A model generated the notes under the pieces. That model did no database searches. It was not told where the DNA came from and saw only the letters and a list, made by a program, of their open reading frames with translations. A stretch of DNA of 64,000 bases from Sindora glabra (Eukaryota > Streptophyta > Magnoliopsida > Fabales > Fabaceae), in the NCBI GenBank assembly GCA_020226215.1, contig CM035226.1:91164895-91228894 (forward strand). The letters run 5' to 3'. Below, piece by piece: positions 45,331-56,048 of the stretch; positions within the stretch are counted from its first letter, which is position 1, and each line of letters starts with the position of its first letter. The position numbers were made by a program, and so were the translations under genes.

Positions 45331-45423
<93 letters not shown>
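45331..45423. repeat. (TA)n microsatellite, about 90 bp
   Basis: Almost pure TA dinucleotides with one TG interruption. It lies about 260 bp downstream of the dirigent gene 2 stop codon and is likely length-polymorphic. Confidence 0.95.
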
Positions 45424-45425
<2 letters not shown>

Positions 45426-45682
45426 CATTTTCTACAAGAAAATTTAAACTTAAGAACGTCAGGACACCAAACCTCTTACAACTAGCCTGTTAACATGTAA
45501 GAAGATTTAAATCTAAGACCTGCAACGTATTTTTCAAGTTCTTCATAAGAAGTCCGTTAACAAGCAGCTTAACATAAAATTTTAATAAACACAACGTCAC
45601 AAACAATTATTCATACCACCAGCCCAAATCAGGTCACACCAAAAGCAACAAAAACCTCTAGAACTCAGTTTAACCTAAACAA

Positions 45683-46258
45683 TCAGAAATGCAAGACACA
45701 AACATTGTATTCAACAACTGCAACTCCAGCTTTCGGGTTAAACATAAATGTCTTCGCCGTCGCGAATCCACGCGCATATCGGAACACGCCGGTGCCTCCA
45801 ACAACAGGCATTTCTCTGACTTTCTCCATGGTTGGGTTCCTTCCAAGAATGCTGAGGGTGCTGCCATTAAAGATGCCCTCAGTGAAAACAAAGTTCAGCA
45901 CCATCAGTAAGCCAATCTCATGCTGAGAGGCCATGGCATAAATCCCCTGGGACCTTCCAATGAGCTTTGAAGTTGGATCTGGGCCTTCGGTTAATGGATC
46001 ATCCATCATGAATGTAGCCCCAAAGCCGCCATTAGTGGACCCATTTGGTGGTGGAATGATCTGCATTGCAGTAGGTTTTCTGCCGGATATGGTGTCATGG
46101 AAGAAGAAGTGGAGTTTGGTGGTTTTCTCTGTGGGATTTTTGGGTGAGAACTTGGAAATATGTTCTGATGAGAACATTGCATTGGTCTGAGTTGAGTTGA
46201 TAGTGGAGAATAGAATTAGAAGTTGGAAGGAAACGAAGAATTTGAGAATTGAAGCCAT
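45683..46258 (-). CDS. Dirigent protein 2 (DIR22-like), secreted
   Basis: A 191-codon intronless gene; ATG 46258 starts a signal peptide (MASILKFFVSFQLLILFSTI). The dirigent domain follows with the same blocks as gene 1: KTTKLHFFFHDTISGRKPTA, GGFGATFMMDDPLTEGPDP, SQGIYAMASQHEIGLLMVLN, FTEGIFNGSTLSILGRNPTM, REMPVVGGTGVFRYARGFAT, and the C-terminus VVEYNVCVLHF. Expected role: an apoplastic beta-barrel that orients monolignol radicals during oxidative coupling. It is clearly paralogous to gene 1 but diverged in the signal peptide, the spacer before KTTK and the C-terminus. NGS sites suggest glycosylation. A good TATA box lies 61 bp upstream. Which lignan (or other product) is made is unknown. 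Confidence 0.95.
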   Translation of the reverse strand: MASILKFFVSFQLLILFSTINSTQTNAMFSSEHISKFSPKNPTEKTTKLHFFFHDTISGRKPTAMQIIPPPNGSTNGGFGATFMMDDPLTEGPDPTSKLIGRSQGIYAMASQHEIGLLMVLNFVFTEGIFNGSTLSILGRNPTMEKVREMPVVGGTGVFRYARGFATAKTFMFNPKAGVAVVEYNVCVLHF

Positions 46259-46318
46259 TCATGTACTATAGTGCAATTTCAAAATTTTCCAGGATGTTTT
46301 TGAATGAAAGGAAGCAGG

Positions 46319-46326
46319 TATTTATA
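46319..46326 (-). promoter_or_regulatory. TATA box of dirigent gene 2
   Basis: CCCTATAAATACC on the minus strand lies 61 bp upstream of the ATG, matching the arrangement of dirigent gene 1. Confidence 0.8.
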
Positions 46327-46399
46327 GGGTGGTAAAATGTATTGGGTGGTGGTCCATCATGTAAAATAGGGTTTTCTGGGAATGAGTTACTGTATTCTA

Positions 46400-48520
46400 C
46401 AGTTTCATCATGACTGAGAATCTAGGCGGTACAACATCAAAGAAAAGAAACTAAAGTGATCTCTGCACATTGGCAAGCATTTTTTTAAAAAAAACTTTCA
46501 TGCACTGATCTGCGTAATATTATTAAATGAAATCCCATAATTTAAAGTTATTGATATTCCCAGTGATACATCTTAGTTATTGCCATTTCTTTAAGAATAA
46601 ATTATGGATCAATCAATGCTCCATTATTTTTCAGTGGTGTAAGTTATTAAATCAATAATTATGATTTAACTAATTTTAAAATCATAATGGATCCCACTTA
46701 AAATTAATTAAAGAATAAATATAATATTTAAATTTTCATTTATAAAGATAATGAATATTACATCTTCAAATTTTATAAGTAGAACTATTAGTCTCTTATT
46801 TTTATTTTTATTATAATTATTTGCCCATCCATTCACTTGACAGTTTTATATTATCAACAATATATAATCAAATTTCCCTTGAAAAGAAAGATATAAAATT
46901 ACGTTTATGTTAAATAGTTCATAAATTTTAAAATGCTTCCTTGAATACAATATTACTTATGATATTAAAATTATTAATTACTTTGTTATGAATTAGTATG
47001 GTTGTAAATATTTTTATTAATTAATTAAGAGGTATTATATGTGAATTAATACGAAAAAAATTATTAATGTACTTATTATGAATATATCTTTTCAACTATT
47101 TTTGAAGAAGAGGAGTTATTTGAAGAATAAGAGTTGAGGTTACACTTATATGAAATTATAAATTTTGATATGCTTCTTTGAATATTATATTAATAGTAAT
47201 GTTTGAATTATCTTTTACATTATTATAAATTAATATTTTTATTCATTTTTTATTTATCATTTACTTATACCTATTATAAATTTTGAAAGTTTTATATGAG
47301 AAAATATGGCTTAATTATTAATTAATACGTACAAATTACTAATTTATCTAAAAGAAAAAATTTTGACTTGATCATTTACATGGTTTAATCAACTAATTTT
47401 TTCAATAATTATCAATTTTAGGCCTAATTCAATTTGTCAATTAAATTTTTTAGTTTTTAATTTGATTAGAATTATTAATATAAATCAAATAACGGGGATA
47501 AAAAATATTATGAAAATATAATAAATAAATAAATTAAATTAAATTTTTTTTAATTTAATATAAATTATTATATATAAATGAGATATTTAATCTCTTACAC
47601 TGATTGTATAAATATAATTCATTACAATAAAACATATGTTAAGAAAAGATTAATTGTGCAAGTGTAACTCACCATAATACAATATTTATTAAGAAAAAAT
47701 GATAAATTAACATATGTCAAATTATGAAAATGATACTTATTATAATAGGAAGAAAGAAATATTACAACTAATATATAATATAAAGATTATACCATTCAAT
47801 TTTCCTTTTCTTTTTTACACATGTATTTTATAATATATATAAAAATAATTCATATTTAAAGTGAGAATGGTCAATAATAAATTTCTTTTAATAAAGATAT
47901 GTCTAAGAATATTTAATTAGAATTTTTAATTATGCCTGAAATACTTTAAATCTCAAGTCGTCGATTTTTGTTAGCCTGCATTCTCTTATATGTATTTAAA
48001 TAGCAAAATTGTAGTTCCTTAGTTCCTTGGGACACTTGGAATCAGGTCAACGTCAATATCTTAATTATTTACATTTAAGTGCCTGTTTTGTCAATTTTCT
48101 AAGCTAAACGAAGTCAATATGAGTTAAGTTTGTACAGGTTTAATCAATTTGATTACAAGTTTAAAAGTACTGAATTTGTATGAGCTAATGTACTTGGTAA
48201 TTGAGTGCAACATTTTGAGTTTGAAAACTATAAATCTACATTTGCATCAATATATTGTTCATATTTCAGGGCAGCAAACCTTGACATATAATTTTAGGAG
48301 GCAAGGAAATGAATGTTTAATAAGTTTTGCTTCAATATCTTATAAGATTTATTAAAAAAAAAAAAAAAGAGTTACAAATTTTACATAGAATTAATCTGAA
48401 ATGTATTTAAACTTTCTTAATTACAATTTTTCTTACTTACACAAAATATCTTTGTTATATATCAATTGAATCCCATTATCTTGAATTTAATTTCTTATCT
48501 ATAAAAATTGTATATTTTCT
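46400..48520. other. AT-rich spacer upstream of dirigent gene 2
   Basis: No gene or clear repeat is supported. The first 300 bp may hold the promoter of dirigent gene 2. The remainder is AT-rich. Confidence 0.6.
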
Positions 48521-49072
48521 ATCAAAAGCATTTAGTTCAAGTGGCATACAATATTATTCGAAGATTTTGCTTTCCTCCACATTTTGAATTCAATTCTAAA
48601 ATCTTATGTATATACATTTAGTAATTTAACCACTTCTATTATTATAAAAAATATATTTAATTTTTTCACCTATTTAAAAAATAGGGCATGTGGTGTTAAA
48701 TATTTAAGAATTTGGATGAAAACTTACCATCATTATTACATAGAAATGATTTTCACAAAACTTTTCATTGAGATGAGGGTTGATTAGTAATTGTGGATCA
48801 AAAGTATTTAGTTCAAGTGACACATGATATTATTCGAAGATTTTGCTTTCCTCTACATGTTGGGTTCAAACCTACAATCTTATATATATACGTTTAATAA
48901 TTTAATCACTCCTACTATTATAAAATATTTTTTTTTATTTTTTACCTATTTAAAAAATAGGGCTTGTGGTGTTAAATATTTAAGAATTTGGATGAAAACT
49001 TACCATCATTACATTGAAGAGCTTTTCCTAAAATGTTTTTGTTGAGATAAAGGTTGATTATGAATTGTGGAA
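48521..49072 (+). repeat. 276-bp tandem repeat with SINE-like head
   Basis: Two units start at 48521 and 48797 (ATCAAAAGYATTTAGTTCAAG). The head resembles Pol III box A (TTTAGTTCAAGTGGCA) and, 45-50 bp later, box B (TTGGGTTCAAACCTACAATC in unit 2). Both units share AAAAAATAGGGCWTGTGGTG and ATTTGGATGAAAACTTACCA. A third, head-less relative is at 55310-55602. The tRNA-SINE assignment is based on the boxes only; the repeat structure itself is certain. Confidence 0.8.
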
Positions 49073-49153
49073 CTTACTTGATAGATAAGAAATTAATATT
49101 TAGTTGGTATAAATGTTTACATAGGGAGAGGACTCAATAGCGCAAAAAAAAGG

Positions 49154-50372
49154 ATAAAATATAATTTATCCTCACAAACTATAAGGTATATGTAAAAAAA
49201 AATCTTAATTTTAAATGAAGGGCAATTTAATGTCTAAATTATAATTAGTGTACAATTAACCTTTTAACATTTTGTGTTCTAAATCGATAAAAATAACATC
49301 CTCATCCTTTCTTTCTTTCCTTTTACTAATGTTCTTTCCATTCTCTATCTTCAAAACATAATTGTCTTATGCTAAAAAACCTCTTATTTCTTCTTCCACT
49401 ATTTCACAATCTTTTTTTTAATGTAAAATATAGTTATCTCTATTTCTAGTTTACTTCTTTTCTTTTTTTTTATCATAAAATTTTAGATGTTCTTATATTT
49501 TTATGTAATAATTTTATGGATTAGAAGTATTATAGACTGATTATATTTCAAACCAATTGTTCTTATATTTTTATATAATAATCTAGGGATTTGAAAGATT
49601 TATATCAATGTACAAGGAATAAGTTATTGTCCAAACATGTGAACATTTTTCATTACATATGCAATAAATATTCTTCCAAAACAAAACTCTGCTATATTCA
49701 AATCTCTTCATAATAATTCGTATAGATGTTAATAAAGAATACCAAAAAAACACATGGTATGATTGTATCAAAAAATTAATTGTTGTACATAAGAAAATAT
49801 AATTAGGTAAAATACAAACTAAAGAGTCGATAAAGAAGTTGTATTCTAAACCATGTGCCACTATCTTAAACTAAAATATATAGCAAGCACAACATTACTA
49901 TATGGCATGTTCAATTCTTAAGAAAGAAAAAGTAAGTTCGATACTCGAGTAGGCTACAATTGTGGCATATTGCAATATTAGGACATTTTCTTGCATAATG
50001 ACTTGACCTTTTACAGTTAAGAAAAATTAAAAATGAAGATTTTAGAATTTTTTGATAAAACAAAAGAAAAAAAAGTAAATTAAAAATGGAAATCTTAGAA
50101 TTTTACAATAAAAAAAGATATTGAATTAGTAGAAGAAGAAATAAGATAATTTTTTACCTAAGATAATAATATCTTAAAGAAAGATAATGGAAAGAATGTT
50201 AGTGAAAAGAAAGGAAGAGAGGATTAGAGTGCTACTCTTATTAATTTAACTCACAACTTAGTATTAGGAGGTTAATTTCAGACTAATTATAATTTAGGTA
50301 TTAAATTTTTCCTAGTTTGAAATTAGAATTTTTTACAAACCTTATAGTTTAAAGAGTAAATTGCATTTTAAT
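49154..50372. mobile_element. Mutator-like (MULE-type) non-autonomous element with long TIRs
   Basis: TIRs of about 335 bp (49154-49490 and 50037-50372) pair in reverse complement across their length: ATAAAATATAATTTA with ATTAAAATGCAATTTA at the tips, then AACTATAAGG, CTAAATTATAATTAGT, TCTTTCCATT and CTTATTTCTTCTTC further in. About 545 bp of unique interior has no transposase. It is flanked by 9-bp direct repeats, AAAAAAAGG (49145-49153) and AAAAAAAGA (50373-50381). A paralogue of the flanks without the insertion occurs at 55585-55625. Long TIRs plus a 9-bp duplication are the Mutator signature. Confidence 0.85.
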
Positions 50373-50380
50373 AAAAAAAG

Positions 50381-50490
50381 ATGTTGCCAATAGTACAAAA
50401 TCTTAGCCCTCCATTTTATTAAGTTCCACTAATTTTTTGGTGAAAAGTCAAAATTTTGTGATATCTATAGCATCTTTTTCTTGATAAAAT
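50381..50490. mobile_element. MITE-like inverted-repeat unit, family B copy 1
   Basis: It starts GATGTTGCCAATAGTACAAAA and ends GATATCTATAGCATCTTTTT, whose reverse complement begins AAAAAGATGCTATAGATATC. The same structure, with GATGTTACCAATAATA, is found at 55603-55712. This is the sequence into which, or beside which, the Mutator-like element inserted. Confidence 0.6.
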
Positions 50491-50499
50491 GATAAAACC

Positions 50500-52800
50500 T
50501 ACCTTAATACAAACTCATATTTTTAGAGACAAATTTAATAGTTTGGCTGCATTTAGAGGCTTGTTTCCCTTTGCTTGCTACTTTTGAACAAAATTAGGGT
50601 CATCCCATCACTTGCAGAGCACTTCCCACTTCTTATCCTCCACCCATTTGAGCTTAACCAACCTCATCTTCCTTAATTCATCTATAATGTCTTTCAACAT
50701 TATGGAACATGTTACACTTATTAGAATTTAAAATATTTTATGTGAAAATAATTAATTATAATAGGCAATGAATAAATTTTCTTTTTATAGGAATTAGTCT
50801 ATGAATGGATAAGTAGGAAGGGTTTAAAAATAAATATGGAAGAGGTTTAAGATACTTTTTCAATTTTGCCTTTGAGTTCTATATCCCTTTTTCTTTCCTC
50901 TCTTAAGTTGAATATGCCCTTCCTTTCATTAACCCTTAAAACACAATCTTTCTCTTTTCTCATCTCTAAGGAAGAATTGTTCTATCTCTTTAACTCTTTA
51001 TCATTAATTAAAATTAACAAGATAATAAATTATATCCTTCTATTTTTTTTACTTTTCTTTTTAAAGTTAAAGAATTGAGAGGTTTAATCCAAATGAAACT
51101 TTTAGTGCCTTAACTTCAATTTAATGATTCTTGGATATTTAAGGGCCAATTAACCTTTAATCCTACCACATATTGCCTCTTTCATAAGTCATGAGTAAAC
51201 AATCTAATTATTATTTTGTGATTTGAATGATTTAGCTAATGTTATGTTTGGTTTTTCTTTGAAATTGCCTAAATTAATACTTTGTGTTGTGAAATAATAT
51301 TTAGTGTGGATTTATTAAGGAATTAGATTCTTATGATGTTAATTTTGTATTTGATGGTGGTTTGTTTGCATAATATTATATAAGGAATGAGATTTGTGTG
51401 AAATTTCTTATGTGTGAGTAGTGAATTATTCAATAAAAAATGCAAAAATTCATACTTCAATTGATTGGTGAATTAATTCGACAAGTTTCAATATGCAAAA
51501 ACTTGTCATGAATCAATTTAGCACTTGTAAAAGCAAAATTGAAGCCTTTAAGTTAATTGGTAAATCGATTTAGTAAGGGTCGAAGGGCAATCTCCTTTGC
51601 ATTGAATCAATTCATAAATTGATTTAAGCCTTAAAAAAATATATTAAATGACTTGAATCCACTCAAGCTTCATAAAAAATTACTAAAAGCTTTGAATTTG
51701 TTCCCAATCAATTCTTGGGGTTAAATTTTCATATTTTGTTATGTGATTAATCATAATGGGCTAATTGTGAGATAATTGAGTAATAAATTAAATAGGAAAG
51801 TTGTAAGGGAGTCGTAACATTTCAATAAATGTGTAATTTATTTTAAGGCATAATTCAATGGAGATTTAGTCAATATTATTTTGATTTGTATTAAGAAATG
51901 TAATATGGGTAAATTGTTGAACATGCTTCTTGTATACTACATCTGATAATTGCTTATAAAGGATAAAGTTAGCTTTAAGGGACAAGGATAGGCTTGTTAA
52001 TAAGACTAAATGGGAGTCACAATGAGATTTATTTTCGTTTCTTTTATTTCATTCTATTGAATAATATGAAAATGCTATGATTGAATTTATGAAATTATAG
52101 AAATGAATGCGTTTTTCTTATACAAATGTCATGGTGTGACCAATTTTTTTTATTATGGAATATATGAAATATATATTAAGGTCAAAAGAGGATGAATCTG
52201 GTTAGTAAGACCTTAATTGTTTTGATTTATTTTTCCTTAGATAGTTTACCCTTTGAGAACTTCCTCTAATTTGGATAAAGGTAGTATATATATATATATA
52301 TATATATTCCTTAAAGCACCTTGGTTTGTGGAGGTTAAATGTTAGACATATATTATAAATGTTAAGTATTCTTTTATACGAAGGTACTAGTTAAACTAAC
52401 TTATTTTTAAGAAAGAGTTAAGAATTATAGACAAGGCTAACTCTTATTTTTATGTAAAACTAATTATGTTAAATACCAAGATTTTATGATATAAATATTA
52501 GCACTAATTATTATCATAATCCTTGTTTAAGATATATAAGTGGTGTTTTAGTTAGGATATACTTGGGGAAACTAGTGAAACAGATTCCACATCAATCACG
52601 ATTTAAGGAGGGTCATGATAAAACCATTATGGTTAAAGTTTTTCCATATTTGCTACTTGTAAGTAAAGTCCCACATGTGATACTTCTACAATTTCTAGAA
52701 AAGAAATATTAGAACTGTTAGTAGAAAAATGATAATAAATCCAATGCAACAACAATTGTAATTATAACAATTATGCATATCCTAAACTCATCAAAAAGGA
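50500..52800. other. Spacer with probable LTR debris
   Basis: No gene is supported. 51420-51740 has repeated AATTGATTGGTGAATTAATT and ATGAATCAATTTAGC words of the kind found in some gypsy LTRs. A (TA)n run lies at 52285-52308. Confidence 0.5.
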
Positions 52801-52819
52801 ACTTTCTACAGGACTCTAG

Positions 52820-52930
52820 AATTTGCTTCCAAGTAAACCATGCACCAATGAACTTCCTCTTTATGATGTAAGTAATGGGGGTGACAAGCTACTTTGTGGT
52901 GAAGAACCTATTACAAATATCAATATATAG
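52820..52930 (+). other. Unrecognised short open frame, possible exon relic 1
   Basis: 36 codons between stops, including LYDVSNGGDKLLCGEEPI. Less AT-rich than the surroundings. The GGDKLLCGEE part resembles GSDKLLLGGE in the open frame at 53029-53292, so both may be exons or a duplicated module of one former gene. Family unknown. Confidence 0.35.
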
Positions 52931-53028
52931 TTAATAAACATTTTCATTTAATTATTCTTATGAAAAAAATTTAAATATACAAAATAAATTAAAAATAAAT
53001 ATATATTTAACCCTTTAAGAGTTTATAG

Positions 53029-53292
53029 CTTCTTCAAAGACCAAGAATAGGTTGCCTAGGGAGTGGGAGCATACTATATACTACTTGCGAAGTAGGTTAT
53101 ACCATTAGGGTGGACCCAACAAGAATTAAAGATAGTTGCTACATTAACCTACTTAGCAAAATATGTGACAATGATAGAAAGGCTCTTGAACCAAGTGTGA
53201 ACATAAATATGTACCCAGAAAGTGTATGCTTAGGTAGTGATAAGCTGCTACTGGGTGGGGAATTACTATCTCCATCATCTCGCTCAAATTAA
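53029..53292 (+). other. Unrecognised open frame, possible exon relic 2
   Basis: An 87-codon frame is open from just after a TAG to a TAA at 53292. No ATG is near its start, so it is more likely an exon or retroelement fragment than a full gene. It includes CLGSGSILYTTCEVGYTIRV and CDNDRKALEPSVNINMYPES, then CLGSDKLLLGGE. Its composition is more coding-like than the flanks. I do not recognise the family. Confidence 0.4.
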
Positions 53293-53404
53293 TCACATCC
53301 ACAACCTCATCTAATCATCTATAATTAATATATAATAAAATTAAATCAACTTTTGTAAGTGCCTAAAAAATTAAAAGTAGTAGATCTTTCTAACATATAG
53401 TAAA

Positions 53405-53670
53405 GATTTCTAGCAATTAACTAAATATTTCTAATTAACTTATTGATGAAACTAATAAGCCTTTTATAAAAATAATGCAATTAACTAAGTAAAATTAATT
53501 AAATATTTCTAATTAATTATTCTATTTAAACAAATAAACTAAGCAAATAATAAAATAAGATTAACTAAATATTTCTAATTAATTTACTAATTAAACTAAT
53601 ATATAAGCCTTTGTAATAAATAAAGCAAATAATTAAATAGAATTAACTAAACAATTCTAATTAACTTTTT
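53405..53670. repeat. Degenerate tandem repeats (about 60-85 bp)
   Basis: The word AATTAACTAAATATTTCTAA recurs four times (about 53416, 53500, 53563, 53641) with intervening AATTAAACTAATA and TAAGCCTTT words. Confidence 0.7.
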
Positions 53671-55309
53671 TTAGCTTAAAGAAAGAAAAAGTAAGAGCAA
53701 CTAACATTGACTAACCTTCTTAGGCATTGTTATAAGAGCACTCCCTCACTATAGAATGTTTGGTTTAAGCCATAACTAATGCTCAAAGTGTAAGCCCATC
53801 ACCACAACCCTATTAAAATGCTAGCAAATCCTAGAGTTATCCATCATTTCATTAGCCATAAAACAAGGGGCAATTAGACCTAAACATAATAGGCCTTACC
53901 TGAACCAATAAGTAAACCATTGAATCCAACGAGTATTAAATCGAATTTGGATACCTAACTTTTGTCCCTATAATATAAATGTGTTATTGCTTACAAAAGT
54001 TTAGTTACTCAAATCCTTTCCTAGCTCTAACAACTAATATTAAATCTAAGAGATTTACAGTCGATGTTTATGCTAGCAAGTGATAAAAGGAGCAGGATCT
54101 AACTATATTTAATCTAATTCATTCTTTAATAAGCTATCTTCTTTACTAATATCATTATCATTGCATAAGTATGATGATGCCATTATGGGTGCTTTTTTAA
54201 TGTTGTTTTAGTAATCTTCTTTCACTATTGGTAGCTAGTAGATTTGATCAAAACCTAAAATGGAAAAACCTATTCAAAATGGTATTTTATTTGTTCATTT
54301 GACTTTTTACTTTTGGATAAAAAAATTCCATTTAAGGGTTTTTTCAATTTCATCTTCAATTATTTGTTATGATTGCCAATTCTTCCATCCATTTTAATTT
54401 ATTTCATATAGGTTTACCCATTTGAATGCAATTTTTTTAAAACTCTAATGTTTTAAAAGTCTAAATATGAATTACTTTGCTTTTAATCTCTATATTTCAA
54501 TTCTTCTTAAACCATGGTAAAAAGAAAAAGTTTTGAGATTGGAAAAGTGAAATAGTAATAGGAATACAAGATGTAAACAAAGAAATAAATCTGTTAGGTT
54601 TAAATGTGTCTTTTTAAGTTTTGGGAATCGTGTCTAAGTAGATCTAATTAGTTCCAAATCTTTAACGGATATTTGTTATCAAGTCTTTGTTAGGGTTAGT
54701 TCTAAGATAAGTTTACTCAAACCTAACATATTGCCATCTCTAACCATAAATTGATACCCTCCTATGTCAAATCCATGGCTTATAGGATAAAGTAATGACC
54801 CAATATCATTAAACTAACCACCTTGATGGTAGCCAGTAAGTCTACATAGTTAACTATGATGAATTAAACATAAACTTTTTTAAGTAAATAAATAAAAATT
54901 TACTACCAACATCTACCTAAGTACCAAGAAAATGAAAATGAAAGGCCTTTTAGAGATTATAACCTGAAATTGTATAAAACACCTAAAAAATATTAGAATT
55001 AATTAATAAAATTAGCAAACAATATGTCAAAAATAATTTAATCAAATCATAATTTTAAACTTACCTCTAAACTATAAGAATAGAATGTAAGAAACTTCAA
55101 GAACACATATGCATGCCAAAAGGAGAAGGAAATGTGAAAGGAAAAGCTCATATGCGCAATTTCATAACATTTAAAATTTTTTACAAATTTTCAACATAAA
55201 AAATACACTATTAATTTCATTTATTATTTATAAATATTGTATATTTTGCAACACACAAAGTGCATCATCATGCGAATACACCTTTTTTTTTCCTTTTTCC
55301 TTTCTTCCT
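53671..55309. other. AT-rich spacer
   Basis: No gene or well-defined repeat is supported. Composition and short direct words suggest old retroelement sequence. Confidence 0.5.
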
Positions 55310-55715
55310 GAAAAAATAGGGCCTATAGTGTTAAATATTTAAGAATTTAGGATTTAAAATTTTCTTTAGAAAGCATTGTGTTTAGCAAGAAGATAAAGGA
55401 AATTATAGACTAAAACATATCATTATAACCTGTAAATGCTTTCCATAAAAAGTTTTCATTGAGAGGAAGGTAATTAATAATTGTAAAACTTACTTGATAA
55501 ATAATTAAGGTAAATTAATACTTAATACTTAACTGATATAAATGTAAAAGTGGATACTGAATTAATAAAAAGTGGGGACTACAATAGCACAGAAAAAAAA
55601 TGATGTTACCAATAATATAAAATTTTAGCCTTCTAATTTAATGGGTTCTGCCACTTTTTTAATCCACGAAAATGGAAAGTTAAAATTTTATGGTATCAAT
55701 AACATTATTTGTTGA
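55310..55715. repeat. Second copy of the 48.5-50.5 kb repeat family (empty site)
   Basis: The order AATAGGGCCTATAGTGTT, AATTGTAAAACTTACTTGAT, CAATAGCACAGAAAAAAAAT, GATGTTACCAATAATATAAA matches that of 48.95-49.15 kb joined directly to 50.38-50.49 kb. It lacks the 1.22-kb Mutator-like element present there. The last 110 bp is the family B MITE copy 2. Confidence 0.75.
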
Positions 55716-56048
55716 AAAAATGGATCAAAGAATTCTAAAGTCAATCATAGGATCACATTTGTTATATTACACAACATATGGATTTGTGCAAAATAATTAA
55801 TCAAGCAATAATTATAATAGAAAATTATACCTTAATGTCAATATGATGTTCTAGATAAAGAATATGAAGTATTTCGTGATCATGAATTCCATCTAATTTT
55901 CTCTAAATATAAGAAAATAAAAAGATGATAATATTAAGTTTTAAGAGGGAGTTGCCCAACTCTCAACCTTTAATATATATTGCAAGGCATATGTTTCAAA
56001 GGAATAATCACAAGTATATATAGGGTGAGACTTGAGACCTCTTTACAA

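Noticed and set aside
45192..45485. 97-codon plus-strand frame
   Set aside because: Its length is due to the (TA)n microsatellite, which encodes alternating Ile/Tyr.
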